Positions 32,195-41,000 of a stretch of DNA of 43,279 bases are shown here, piece by piece. Position 1 is the first letter of the stretch, and every line of letters begins with the position of its first letter. The position numbers were made by a program, and so were the translations under genes. This DNA comes from CAZMRF01 sp964568735. Lineage in GTDB: Bacteria > Acidobacteriota > Polarisedimenticolia > JACPZX01. The stretch is taken from NCBI GenBank assembly GCA_964568735.1, contig CAZMRF010000042.1, positions 1 to 43,279 of the forward strand, in the 5' to 3' direction. The notes below the pieces were generated by a model. That model worked only from the letters and a program-made list of their open reading frames with translations. It ran no database searches and had not been told where the DNA came from.

Positions 32195-33547
32195 TCATGG
32201 TTCCGCCGGCGAGGGCCTGGAGGGCCTTCGATCCCCTGCGATCCGGTCCGCGATCCACTTCTCGGCGCGATCCGCGGCGCGGGCCAGCCCCAGCACCGGG
32301 GCCACCGCCACCCGATCGACAAGAGCCTCCACGTAGCCGCGCTCCAGGGCGAACCTGTACAACCACAGCTCCAGCCGCTCCGGGATCAGCCTCCGGCGCC
32401 GTCCGCGCTCCCGCACCTCTCCCACGGCGTTTCCCGCCTCGTGGAAGTCGTGCAGGACCGAGGGCGCCCTGAGGAACTGGAGCAGACGCAGGCAGGCATT
32501 GCCGAGCATGTGGAGGAAGGCGAGGCGGTGGAGCCCGAGCGCGATCTCAACGAGGATGAGGCTCACGTGCGTGAGCGATGAGAAGGCCAGGGCCGACTTG
32601 ACGTCCGTCTGCACGCGCCGGGTGAACGCGGCATAGACGGCCGTCGCCGCCCCCATCGCGCCGATAAGGACGCACACGACCGTTGAGCGCTCGATGATGG
32701 GCGCCGCCCTCAATAATAGATACGCCCCCGCGTGCACTGAGAGTGCGCCGTAGTAGACCGCGCTCGAAGGAGTGGGCCCTTCCATCGCGCGGGGCAGCCA
32801 GGCCGAGAAGGGAAGCTGGGCGCACTTGCCGGCGGCCGCAATCGTGAGCAGCAGCCCTATCGCGGTGGCCGCCCCGCCCGAGATGGCAGGGTCCCCGCCC
32901 CCGCTCCCACGGCTGAAGAGCGAGGCGAGGCCGGTCTCTCCCTGGAGATGGTGCACGAGGATGGCCGCACTGAGCATGGCCGCGTCGCTGATCCGGTAGA
33001 CCACGAAGGCGCGCATGGCGTTCATGACCGGCGCGGGCCTCTCGTGGAAGAAGCCGACCAGCAGGGCCGAGCTCAGGCCGATGAGCTCCCACCCGGCGTA
33101 GAGCACCTCGACGCTGCCCGCGAGGACGACGAGGAGCATGCCCGTCAGGAAGGCCGCGTAGAGGACGAAGTACCGATGGTAGCCGGCCTCGCGGTGCAGG
33201 TATCTGTGGGAGAAGGCGGCCACCATGCCGCCGATTCCGGCCGTGGCCACCGCGAAGGTGAGAGACATCGGATCGAGGAGCAGGCTCAGCCTGAAGGCGC
33301 TCCCTCCGGCAGCGAACCACTCCCCCATTCCGACCGAGACTTGCGGGACAGACGCCGCGAGCGCCACGGCGAGCGCCACGGCGAAGGCCGCCGCGGAGAG
33401 TCCCGTGAGGATTCCCGTGATCGTTCCCGCAACCTTTTCCGGGAGCCGGCGTCCCACCATCAGCGGCGCGCCGAGCGCGAGGAGAAGCAGGGCGGGCAGG
33501 CCGGTCCCCAGCAGCGCCAGGGATTGCACGAGTGCGGCTGCGGTCAC
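32195..33547 (-). CDS. dabB: DabB: NuoL-like subunit of inorganic-carbon pump
   Basis: A 450-aa NuoL/MrpA-like membrane protein. It contains FRLSLLLDPMSLTFAVATAG, VLYAGWELIGLSSALLVGFF and AAAGKCAQLPFSAWLPRAME, followed by GPTPSSAVYYGALSVHAGAYLLLR, and then RVQTDVKSALAFSSLTHVS. These keep the Glu and Lys residues of proton-conducting antiporter subunits. Its 5' end overlaps the dabA stop by 4 nt (33544-33547), the usual coupled arrangement of DAB systems. It is shorter than respiratory NuoL and lacks the long lateral helix, as DabB proteins do. Its role is to couple a cation gradient to vectorial hydration of CO2 by DabA. The extra NuoM-like gene follows directly. Confidence 0.88.
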   Translation of the reverse strand: MTAAALVQSLALLGTGLPALLLLALGAPLMVGRRLPEKVAGTITGILTGLSAAAFAVALAVALAASVPQVSVGMGEWFAAGGSAFRLSLLLDPMSLTFAVATAGIGGMVAAFSHRYLHREAGYHRYFVLYAAFLTGMLLVVLAGSVEVLYAGWELIGLSSALLVGFFHERPAPVMNAMRAFVVYRISDAAMLSAAILVHHLQGETGLASLFSRGSGGGDPAISGGAATAIGLLLTIAAAGKCAQLPFSAWLPRAMEGPTPSSAVYYGALSVHAGAYLLLRAAPIIERSTVVCVLIGAMGAATAVYAAFTRRVQTDVKSALAFSSLTHVSLILVEIALGLHRLAFLHMLGNACLRLLQFLRAPSVLHDFHEAGNAVGEVRERGRRRRLIPERLELWLYRFALERGYVEALVDRVAVAPVLGLARAADRAEKWIADRIAGDRRPSRPSPAEP

Positions 33548-36500
33548 GGGCGCATCCCGGCGCCTGCGGCCGGGAGGATGCGGGCGAAGCCCAGGAAGTC
33601 CCGGCGCCCCGAGTACCAGTCGGCGGAGGTGGGGGCCTGAAGCGGCTCCTTTTGCTCGGGCTCATGCTTCACGAAGGCATCGCCCCTTAGCTCGTGGATC
33701 GCGCCGGAGCCGGGATCGAGAGCCGCGGCGACGATCCAGCGGTTCGACACGAGACTGTCGAGGAGTGGATTCGCCCGGACGAGATCGCGGAGAACTTCGG
33801 CGGGAGTCTCCACGAGGAGGGTCAGGCGGACCGGCTCGTGGATCTCGACCATCTGCCTCGGCAGCCCCGTGCGGAGATCGCTGGAATGGCCGTCCATGAC
33901 GCCGAGGAGCGCCGTCACGTTGTGCGGGAGCTTCGTGCCGCACCCGTAGCCCGAGGGGTCCACCTCCGCGAAGTAGTACTCGAGGTTGATCCCCGCCGCG
34001 ACCGGCACGACCGCGGCCAGGATGCGGGCCAGGATCGACGCCTTCGCGTCGTCGGCGGTTGGATCGTAGGAGACGAGGAAGGCGCGGCGATCGAGGAACA
34101 ACCCGCGCGTCCTCGAGCGCCGGCCCACGAGGCAGAAGGCGTTCGTGGCATGGCCGTACTCGGGGCGGGTCTGGGCCAGATCTTCCGAGCGCATCTCGAC
34201 GTGCTCGAGGGCGAGGCGCGGCGGGTCCCCGAGAGGGGCCGCCCTGAATCGCCGGCAGCGTTCGTGCGCGTTGTGCATGCGCGCCTCTTCGAGCGCCCCC
34301 ATCGCTTCGCGCAGGCCCGGCCAGGATCCCTCGGGCACCCGATCCAGGTCGAACCAGTCCACGGAGTCGCTCGCAGTGTTGTGCTCGGCGCCCACGAACC
34401 AGGTTCCCTCGGGGATCGGCAGGCCGCTTGAGGCGAGGAGGCCGCGGACCTCGGGGTGGTTCGCCATCTGCGCGAAGGCGCGAGCGTTGGGCCCGCCGCG
34501 GCCGCCGCCGCAGGCGCCGCAGTCGTGCGCCGACTCGTGGGGATTGTTGAGACTCGTCGACCCGTGGCCGACGACCAGGACGATGGGAGCCATCCCGAGC
34601 GAAAGACCTGTCTCCTCGAGGAGACTCCGCACGATCGCGGCCATCTCCTCCGGAGTGAAGCCCTCGCGCCGGCCCGGGGCCGGGGCCTCGGCGCGGTGCT
34701 CGAGGACGAGCAGATCCCAACCGCTTCCCGCCAGGAGCCTGCGGCCGCGGTGGAGGATCCGGGCCGCCATCCTCGGAGCGAGCACGCGGAGGACGAGCGG
34801 GATCGCGGCGAGGGCTCCCAGGAGGACCGTGCCGAGCGTGCCGCGCACGACGCTGCGGCTTCCGAGAGCGAGGCCGATCCCGAAGTGGCCCCAGGTGCGG
34901 CGGAGCTGCTCCCTCCAGCCGCGCCGCCCCCCTTCCTGCACCCGGATCTCCACGACCTCGTGCTCGGGGCGGATGCCGACCGGGCAGAGCGGGCGGGAGT
35001 GAGTCTCGGCTGCGCCCCGGTAGTACATCGCGACGCCGAAGAAGCCGGCGGCACCGAAGGTCCGGCACTCGGGGGTGACCTCTTCGAGGTGGCGGCGGAT
35101 CGACTCCTCCCGCTCGTCGAGGCAGAAGATCGCGTCGAAGCGATGCGCAGGAGCCTCGTCGTCCTCGTGTGTCGCGACGGCGTCGTACCACTGGTGGCGG
35201 AGCCTCCGCTCGTACGCGAGGTGGAAGAGGCGCCTGCGGCTCACTCCGTCGAAGGCTTCGATCTCCGCGAGGAGATTGAGAATCCCCTCGGTGCTCAGCC
35301 CGGAGATCTCGTCGGCGCACAATCCGAGGATCTGCGCGATGTGGAAAAGCGGCCAGGCTCGTGTCGAGACGGAGGGCGGCCTGGGCGCCGGGAGAGTTCC
35401 AGCAAGCGCCCCCCGGATTTGCGATAACTCCGGGCACGGTCCAGGCAAGGCACGGGCGACCTCCGCGGCGGCGGCCCTGTCGAGCAGGAGCCGGATCGCG
35501 AGGAAATCGGCGAGGGTCGCCGGCGGGGCGTGCACCGGTACCCGGTCGGGCCGCTCCTCCATCTGCCGCATCATTCCGGCCCATCCACGAAGAACGAGCG
35601 CGGTGGCCGTGAGGAACTCATCCCACTCGCGGGGCTCCACGCCGAGCCGGTCGAGAGAGTGCCCGAGGGACTCGAGAGGCGTCCGCCCGGCCGCGACCTC
35701 CTCCGCCATGAGCTGATGAACCGATCTCATCCAGGGATCCGGAGAGCCGGCGGGCAGGGCGTAGAGGCGCGTGACGCAACCGAAGAACCCGAGCTTGCGC
35801 AGGGGCATGGGCCGAGCGGCGATGCCCTGATCGAGGTAGGCCGCGCTGAGCCGGATGAGCAACGGATGGACCAGCTCGTCGGCGTCGAGGCCCGTGGCCG
35901 CGAGCAAGTGATCTCGATGCCTGACGGGCGATCGCACGGGCGCCGGGAAGGCCGGGGCGATGCTGATGACGGCACCCAGGCAGGCCTCCCAGAGGGCACG
36001 CACCAAGGCGCGCTCCTCATGTGGAAGGGATCCTCCGTGTCCGAGGATGCTGGCGCGCGCGTTATCGGAAAGATCCGGGCGGAGCCGATCGAGGAGATCG
36101 GTTTCCCTGAGGAGCCAGTCCAGGGCCGTCCCCTCCGCCTCGGGCACGCCATGCTTCAACCATGCGAGCCGAAGCGCGTGACCAGAGACAACGCCTTCGC
36201 CAGGCTCGGCTGCGATCAGGGCTGAGCCGTCCGCGCGCACCGGGGGCGTTCTATTCCCTTCGATCAGGTCCGGGGCCTGGCTCCACGCCACAGCGTCGTC
36301 CGGTGTAGTAGTCCCGCCTCGCGCTTCGCCGCGCAGGACGGCCTCGAGATCCGACTCCCGTATGCGTCCCCGGCGAAGCTCTTCGCGGTATCGCTCCTCC
36401 GAGAGGAAGGGTTCGCAGCCGAGGAGGCGCCCGCCCTCCACCACGGCCTCCTCGAAGGGCATGTGCTCGAAGGCGTGGAGCGTGTTGTGGTGGATGAAGA

Positions 36501-36600
36501 CCGTGATCGGCCCCTGGGCCGGGAGGAAGTGGGCCGCGTGTTCGATGGCGTGCTCGAGGGGGCTGGTCAGCGTCGATCTCCGGACAGCGAGCGGGAGCAC
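33544..36600 (-). CDS. dabA: DabA: beta-carbonic-anhydrase-like subunit of inorganic-carbon pump (DUF2309)
   Basis: A 1018-aa DUF2309/UPF0753 protein that, with DabB, accumulates bicarbonate by energy-driven CO2 hydration at the inner membrane. The N-terminus has the family hallmark GPITVFIHHNTLHAFEHMPF. The zinc site is complete: C493 and D495 in DAIFCLDEREESIRRHLEE; H679 and C694 in VVGHGSTSLNNPHES, then AHDCGACGGGRGGPNARAFA. The 15-residue His-Cys spacing equals that of H524/C539 in characterised Halothiobacillus DabA, and C-x-D equals C351/D353. It is longer than many homologues, mainly N-terminally. GTG 36600 is the chosen start; no clear Shine-Dalgarno is visible. A hairpin (36611-36624) lies just upstream. 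The sigZ stop is 89 nt upstream, so read-through from arsI-sigZ is possible. No carboxysome or RuBisCO genes are in the window. Confidence 0.93.
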   Translation of the reverse strand: MLPLAVRRSTLTSPLEHAIEHAAHFLPAQGPITVFIHHNTLHAFEHMPFEEAVVEGGRLLGCEPFLSEERYREELRRGRIRESDLEAVLRGEARGGTTTPDDAVAWSQAPDLIEGNRTPPVRADGSALIAAEPGEGVVSGHALRLAWLKHGVPEAEGTALDWLLRETDLLDRLRPDLSDNARASILGHGGSLPHEERALVRALWEACLGAVISIAPAFPAPVRSPVRHRDHLLAATGLDADELVHPLLIRLSAAYLDQGIAARPMPLRKLGFFGCVTRLYALPAGSPDPWMRSVHQLMAEEVAAGRTPLESLGHSLDRLGVEPREWDEFLTATALVLRGWAGMMRQMEERPDRVPVHAPPATLADFLAIRLLLDRAAAAEVARALPGPCPELSQIRGALAGTLPAPRPPSVSTRAWPLFHIAQILGLCADEISGLSTEGILNLLAEIEAFDGVSRRRLFHLAYERRLRHQWYDAVATHEDDEAPAHRFDAIFCLDEREESIRRHLEEVTPECRTFGAAGFFGVAMYYRGAAETHSRPLCPVGIRPEHEVVEIRVQEGGRRGWREQLRRTWGHFGIGLALGSRSVVRGTLGTVLLGALAAIPLVLRVLAPRMAARILHRGRRLLAGSGWDLLVLEHRAEAPAPGRREGFTPEEMAAIVRSLLEETGLSLGMAPIVLVVGHGSTSLNNPHESAHDCGACGGGRGGPNARAFAQMANHPEVRGLLASSGLPIPEGTWFVGAEHNTASDSVDWFDLDRVPEGSWPGLREAMGALEEARMHNAHERCRRFRAAPLGDPPRLALEHVEMRSEDLAQTRPEYGHATNAFCLVGRRSRTRGLFLDRRAFLVSYDPTADDAKASILARILAAVVPVAAGINLEYYFAEVDPSGYGCGTKLPHNVTALLGVMDGHSSDLRTGLPRQMVEIHEPVRLTLLVETPAEVLRDLVRANPLLDSLVSNRWIVAAALDPGSGAIHELRGDAFVKHEPEQKEPLQAPTSADWYSGRRDFLGFARILPAAGAGMRP

Positions 36601-36610
36601 ATGTTGTCAC

Positions 36611-36624
36611 GCGCTCGGGAGCGC
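36611..36624. other. Short inverted repeat upstream of dabA
   Basis: GCGCTCGGGAGCGC is self-complementary (GCGCT, loop CGGG, AGCGC) and lies 10 bases before the dabA GTG. It could weaken ribosome access, act as a small operator, or end the arsI-sigZ transcript. There is no T-run. Confidence 0.3.
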
Positions 36625-36689
36625 TTCCACATGCACCCTTTCGAAGCTGCCTGATCCTGCCGGAGGGTATGGTCGGCTTGGCGTGCAGG

Positions 36690-37286
36690 TCAGCAGTCGC
36701 AGTCGCGGCGGCGGAAGTCCACCACCTCGCCGTCGGAGCCCAGGTGAACCTCGCAGCAGCGGTGCAGCTCCTCGCGGAGCATCCTGCGGGCCCGCTGGAT
36801 GCGCGACTTCGCGCCCGACAGGGACAGCCCGAGCTTCCTGGCGACTTCACTCTGAGCGCGCCCCTCGAAGTCGGCCATCATGAGCGCCTCGCGGTAGCTC
36901 TCGGGGAGGGCGCGAGCCATCGGCTCGAGCCACGAAAGGACCTCCTCGTGGACGGAGTGCGTGCCGTGGAAGCTTCCGAAGCCCTTGCGCGGATCCTCGG
37001 GGGCGGCAGGCTCTTCTTCCTCGAGCGGCTCCGCGCGATCGAGGCTCGCCGCCCTGGCCCGGTAGAAGTCCGCGATCGCGCGCCGGGCGACCCCGTAGAC
37101 CCACGACTCCGCCCGTGCAGCGTCTCGGAGCGAGGATGCACCACGGTGGAGGCGGAGAATCACGTCCTGGAAGACGTCCTCGATGTCCTGGCCGGGGACG
37201 CGGCGGGCGATGAAGGCATGGAGCCCCTCGATGAAGGGGCGCCAGCCTTCAATCGCACTGTTCGCGTCGCTTGCAGTCGTGCTCAT
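36690..37286 (-). CDS. sigZ: SigZ-type ECF sigma factor with Cys-rich tail
   Basis: A 198-aa ECF sigma factor. Region 2 (about residues 15-85) has IEGLHAFIARRVPGQDIEDV, then FQDVILRLHRG and ESWVYGVARRAIADFYRAR. Region 4 (about 125-175) has LPESYREALMMADFEGRAQS, then EVARKLGLSLSGAKSRIQRA. The C-terminus carries LHRCCEVHLGSDGEVVDF followed by RRRDCDC, giving a CC pair and a CxC pair. This tail is the mark of SigZ proteins and could bind a thiophilic ion such as arsenite. It lies 10 nt downstream of the ArsI-like gene and is clearly in one operon with it. Direct metalloid sensing by the tail is inference. Its targets are unknown and might include dabA downstream. Confidence 0.87.
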   Translation of the reverse strand: MSTTASDANSAIEGWRPFIEGLHAFIARRVPGQDIEDVFQDVILRLHRGASSLRDAARAESWVYGVARRAIADFYRARAASLDRAEPLEEEEPAAPEDPRKGFGSFHGTHSVHEEVLSWLEPMARALPESYREALMMADFEGRAQSEVARKLGLSLSGAKSRIQRARRMLREELHRCCEVHLGSDGEVVDFRRRDCDC

Positions 37287-37296
37287 GGAACTCTCG

Positions 37297-37773
37297 TCAA
37301 GCCGTGTGCGCCGCGCGGCCTGTGGACGGGTTCTCCTCGCGGCAGCAGTCCGGCGAGCAGCAACTCGATTCTCGAGCGGCGCCGGCCGCGATCGGGGCCG
37401 CCGAGGGGGCCTCCTCCGCGCTGCCGTGAGTGTAGAACATCTCCCACGGGACGCCCTGCTCGTCGGTCACCCAGGCCTTGTCCGAGTGGGCGTAGCAGCA
37501 TGTCACCTCGCCCTCGTTGTCGACCCTCACTCCGGTCCGCGCGGCCCGGGCGCGGAGATTCGCAAGCTCCGCCCGACTCTCCGCCTGGATCCCGAGGTGC
37601 TCCAGTCCCCCGCTCCCCTTCGCCTTGACGATAGCGAAGTTCACCCGGGGATCGTCGAGCATCCACTTGGCGTAGTCGTGCTTCGTGATCGACGGCGCCG
37701 CGCCGAAGAGGCTCGTGTAGAAGCGCATCGACGCCTCCAGATCTTTCACCCTCAAATTGACGTGCATTCTCAT
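37297..37773 (-). CDS. arsI: ArsI/CadI-type vicinal-oxygen-chelate protein (C-As lyase family)
   Basis: A 158-aa VOC/glyoxalase-fold protein. Residues matching the ArsI metal and arsenical site are all present: His4, His59 (GLEHLGIQ), Glu111 (GVPWEMFYTHG) and the vicinal pair Cys92-Cys93 in VTCCYAHSDKAWVTDEQGVP. ArsI cleaves the C-As bond of trivalent methyl- and aromatic arsenicals; CadI-named relatives are induced by cadmium. The C-terminus adds ESSCCSPDCC (Cys138, 139, 143, 144), a likely metal-binding tail. ATG 37773 has GGGAG 7 nt upstream; an ATG two codons later is also possible. It heads the arsI-sigZ operon. No arsR, arsC or arsM gene is adjacent. The 236-base gap upstream (to 38009) should contain its promoter, but I could not define it. 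Confidence 0.87.
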   Translation of the reverse strand: MRMHVNLRVKDLEASMRFYTSLFGAAPSITKHDYAKWMLDDPRVNFAIVKAKGSGGLEHLGIQAESRAELANLRARAARTGVRVDNEGEVTCCYAHSDKAWVTDEQGVPWEMFYTHGSAEEAPSAAPIAAGAARESSCCSPDCCREENPSTGRAAHTA

Positions 37774-38009
37774 CCTGCGTCTCCCCGGGCCGCCTGCGGG
37801 ACTGGAGGGCTATCCCCCGAGGTCATTGCGGCCCTCGATGCCCGGGCGGCTTCATTGCCGCCTTCAGTGCATGTAGTCGGGGGAGGCTGGAAAAGGACGC
37901 AAGGCCGGAGGGGGGGTGCGCCCGCAAGCACACTCCCCAGGGATCTCAAGGAATACACTAACCCGTTGACTCCACGAAGTTTGCACTGGCCGAGAGAAGT
38001 GGCTTGCGG

Positions 38010-41000
38010 CTACTGGATCTGCAGCGAGTAGGTGGCACTCCTGGTGGCTCTCCCGAGCGCGTCCTTGGCGAAGATAGCGAAGTGGACCGTCCCACCCCCT
38101 CGGGGAGCCAGCGCGCTCTTGATCTGCTCCCAGGCCACATCGGGGATCGTCCACGAGTTCCCACCGAGCGTGTATCCCTCGCCCGACTGCACCTTCGGCT
38201 TGCCCTTGAGATCCGGTCGCCAGGAGAAGACCACTCGGTAGGACTCGTTGTGGTTGGGCTCCCATAGCAGCGTCGGGGCCGGGTCCTGCGATGAAAAGAC
38301 CTGTCCGTCGGCAGGCGCCGTCAGATCGGGCGCCTGCGAACCGGCGACGAGGATCGTCCCCGGCTCCGAGGACTCGAGACTCCCCGACCCGTCCCGCCCC
38401 TTGACCATCCAATGAACAGCCCCGGTCGATCCGGCCAGGCGGAGGATCCTCCCCCACAGTTCTGGATCGGGCGTGTACGCATCGCCCGTGAGCCAGGCCT
38501 TGCCAGTCGTCACGCTGTTCTTGCCGAACGCAGGAGTGGCCGACCAGAAGACCTTGAAGCTCTCTCTCGTCCCGGGGTGCCACTCGAATGCTGGTTGAGG
38601 AGCGTCGGCGTAGTAGCTCGTCGCCTGTCCCGGTCCTCGCAGCAGAATCGGAAGATGGAACCACGCCTCGACGCTCTGCGGTCCCTCCACTGGCACGGTG
38701 CAAGGACCGGCGCCGGAGCACCGACCCCCCCACCCCTCGAAGCGCGACAGCGGCTCAGCCTCAGCGATGAGCGTGACGGGGCTCCCCCACGGATACGGCT
38801 CCGAGCAATCCATGCCGCACCAGATGCCGGGCGGATCGCTTCTGATCGCTCCGGTGCCGGGCCCCTTCCTGCTCACCGTGAGGCGCGGCCCGACGTAATC
38901 GAAGTAGGCATAGATCACTCCGCCGGGCCCGAAGGGCGTCTTGCAAGTCCCGTCGGGCGCCGGCACGCAGGAGAAACCCTCCCACCGATCGAACGTGGAG
39001 GTCGGCTCAGGGATGGCCTCGAAAGTGACCCGCGTGCCGGCCGGGAACCAGGCCCTGCACGTGGGGCCGCAGCCGTACTCGTGAGGCCCGCTGCACTCCG
39101 GACCGCAGTTGATGCCCGGCGGGCGGCTCACGACAGTCCCCTTTCCGCCGACAGGTTTGATGATCGTTACCTCGGCCGCTGCCGGCGCCGCAGTCATCTG
39201 GTTGGTCAGGACATGGAGCCTGCCCTGGATTTCCGCGTACGCGAGGTCGGGCCGCCCGTCCCCGTTCAGGTCTCCAATGCCGAGCGCCTGGTGGTTGAAG
39301 CTGTCAGATCCGGGGAGCGGATCCAGAACGTAGGGATACAGCGTCCCCCGGCCCGTCCCGAAAAATGTCCCGACTCCCCCCCAGCCCGCGTGCGCCGTGA
39401 CGACGTCGTTGCGCCCGTCCTGGTCGATGTCGGCGATCTCAACCGAGTGCGGGATCTCGAAGGCCGGATACCTGACCGGCTCCTCGAAGGAGCCGGTGCC
39501 GTCCTGAAAGAAGATCACCACGTAGGGGTCCGTGGCGTATCGATTACCCCCAAGGGCCACTGCGATGTCGGCGAGCCCGTCGCCGTTCAGATCTCCGACG
39601 CCGAGGCTGTCCGCATACGCGAGCAGTGTCCGATCGCCCAGCAGGTGCGTCATCACGAAGGACCCGCCCGGCTCCTGCCGCAGAACGGCCACCCGCCGGG
39701 AGTTGATCGCGGGGGTCGAGGTCAGGAGAGCCAGCACGACGATGTCGTCGAGGCCGTCGCCGCTGACGTCCACGATGGCCAGATCGATGTCCCATGTCGG
39801 GTCGGGGAAAGTGACCTGGAGAGGCACAGGTGGTTGGAGGTTCCCGGCGGCATCCTGAAGGAACATGTCGAGGAGCGCCTTGTTTCCCGCGCCACGCCCG
39901 GCGAGGAGATCCATACGGCCGTCGTGGTTGAGGTCACCGACCGCGACGCGCTCGGAGTTCCCTGTCGCGTAGCGAATCACCGGACCCAGCGTGCCGCCCG
40001 GCTCCTGATAGAGGACCCCCACGAAGTTCCCGGACATGCTCGAAAGCCACGTGCCGAATGCCGCATCGGTCCGCATGTCGCCGTTCAGGTCCCCCAGAGC
40101 CACCGTGGTGACCAGAGCGGTGATGCGAGGATCGCCCACGTAGTAGGCAACCGGGCCGTCGAGGCCCCCGGCCGCGTTCTGGAGAAAGACCGTCAGGGTG
40201 TCGCTCGGTACATTGACGTTGAAGGAGCCCGTCGTCACGACGACGTCGTTGAGGCCGTCACTGCTGATGTCACCGATCGCCATGGCCTCCATGGTCAGCC
40301 CCGGGAGCCCCCGGTAGGAGGTGCTCGAGAAGTGGGGAGGAACTTCGCTTTCCAGGACGCGCACGGCCACGCGATCGTCTCCCGGGAAGACCAGCTCGTA
40401 GTCTCCTGCGGCATCCGGAGCCCACATGCCCGAGAAGACGCCGTCTCCCTCGGCCTCATCGGGGAGGATGCCGTCGTCTTGCATCGGGATCGGCACGGAG
40501 CCCGGATCCAGTGCAACGACCGGAGCTTCCCCGGGTGCGGAGCATTCGATGCCTAGGAAGCTCAGCGGAATGTTCTCTCCGATGGCGGCCACGATGGCCC
40601 GCCCCCCGGGAGCCAGCCGTGAACGCACCGCGCTCGCCTCGCAGGTGAGAGCCCCGAAGGCATTGAGTCGCTTGCCGGTCACGGTCCTTCCCAGCTCGGG
40701 AAGATCGTCCCCGCCGGCGAGGATGAGGTTCCGGATCGAACGCCAGTCGGCGGCCGGATTAGCCGCCCTGAGGAGTGCCGCGACCCCCGTCACGTGAGGA
40801 GCAGCCATCGAAGTGCCGTGCCTCATCTCGTACGCCCCGCCGGGCGTGGTGCTGAGAATCTCCATTCCAGGAGCGGCAAGATCAATCGAGTAACGCCCCT
40901 CGTCCGAGAACCAGACCAGCGAGTCATTCCGATCCGTCGCCGCCACCGCCAGTACGTTGGGCAGGCTGAAGCCATTCGGAAACGTGGGATAGGCGTCGTG

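Noticed and set aside
30728..33547. Respiratory complex I or Mrp antiporter operon
   Set aside because: Only NuoL- and NuoM-like subunits are present, and dabB overlaps a DabA with a complete zinc site, which identifies the carbon pump instead.
33662..35584. Second minus-strand frame of 640 codons inside dabA
   Set aside because: It is an alternative frame of dabA, rich in Arg/Pro/Gly. The DabA frame carries all conserved residues.
38412..40556. Plus-strand open frame of 714 codons inside the subtilase region
   Set aside because: It is a shadow of the FG-GAP repeats on the other strand; its apparent internal repetition mirrors those repeats.
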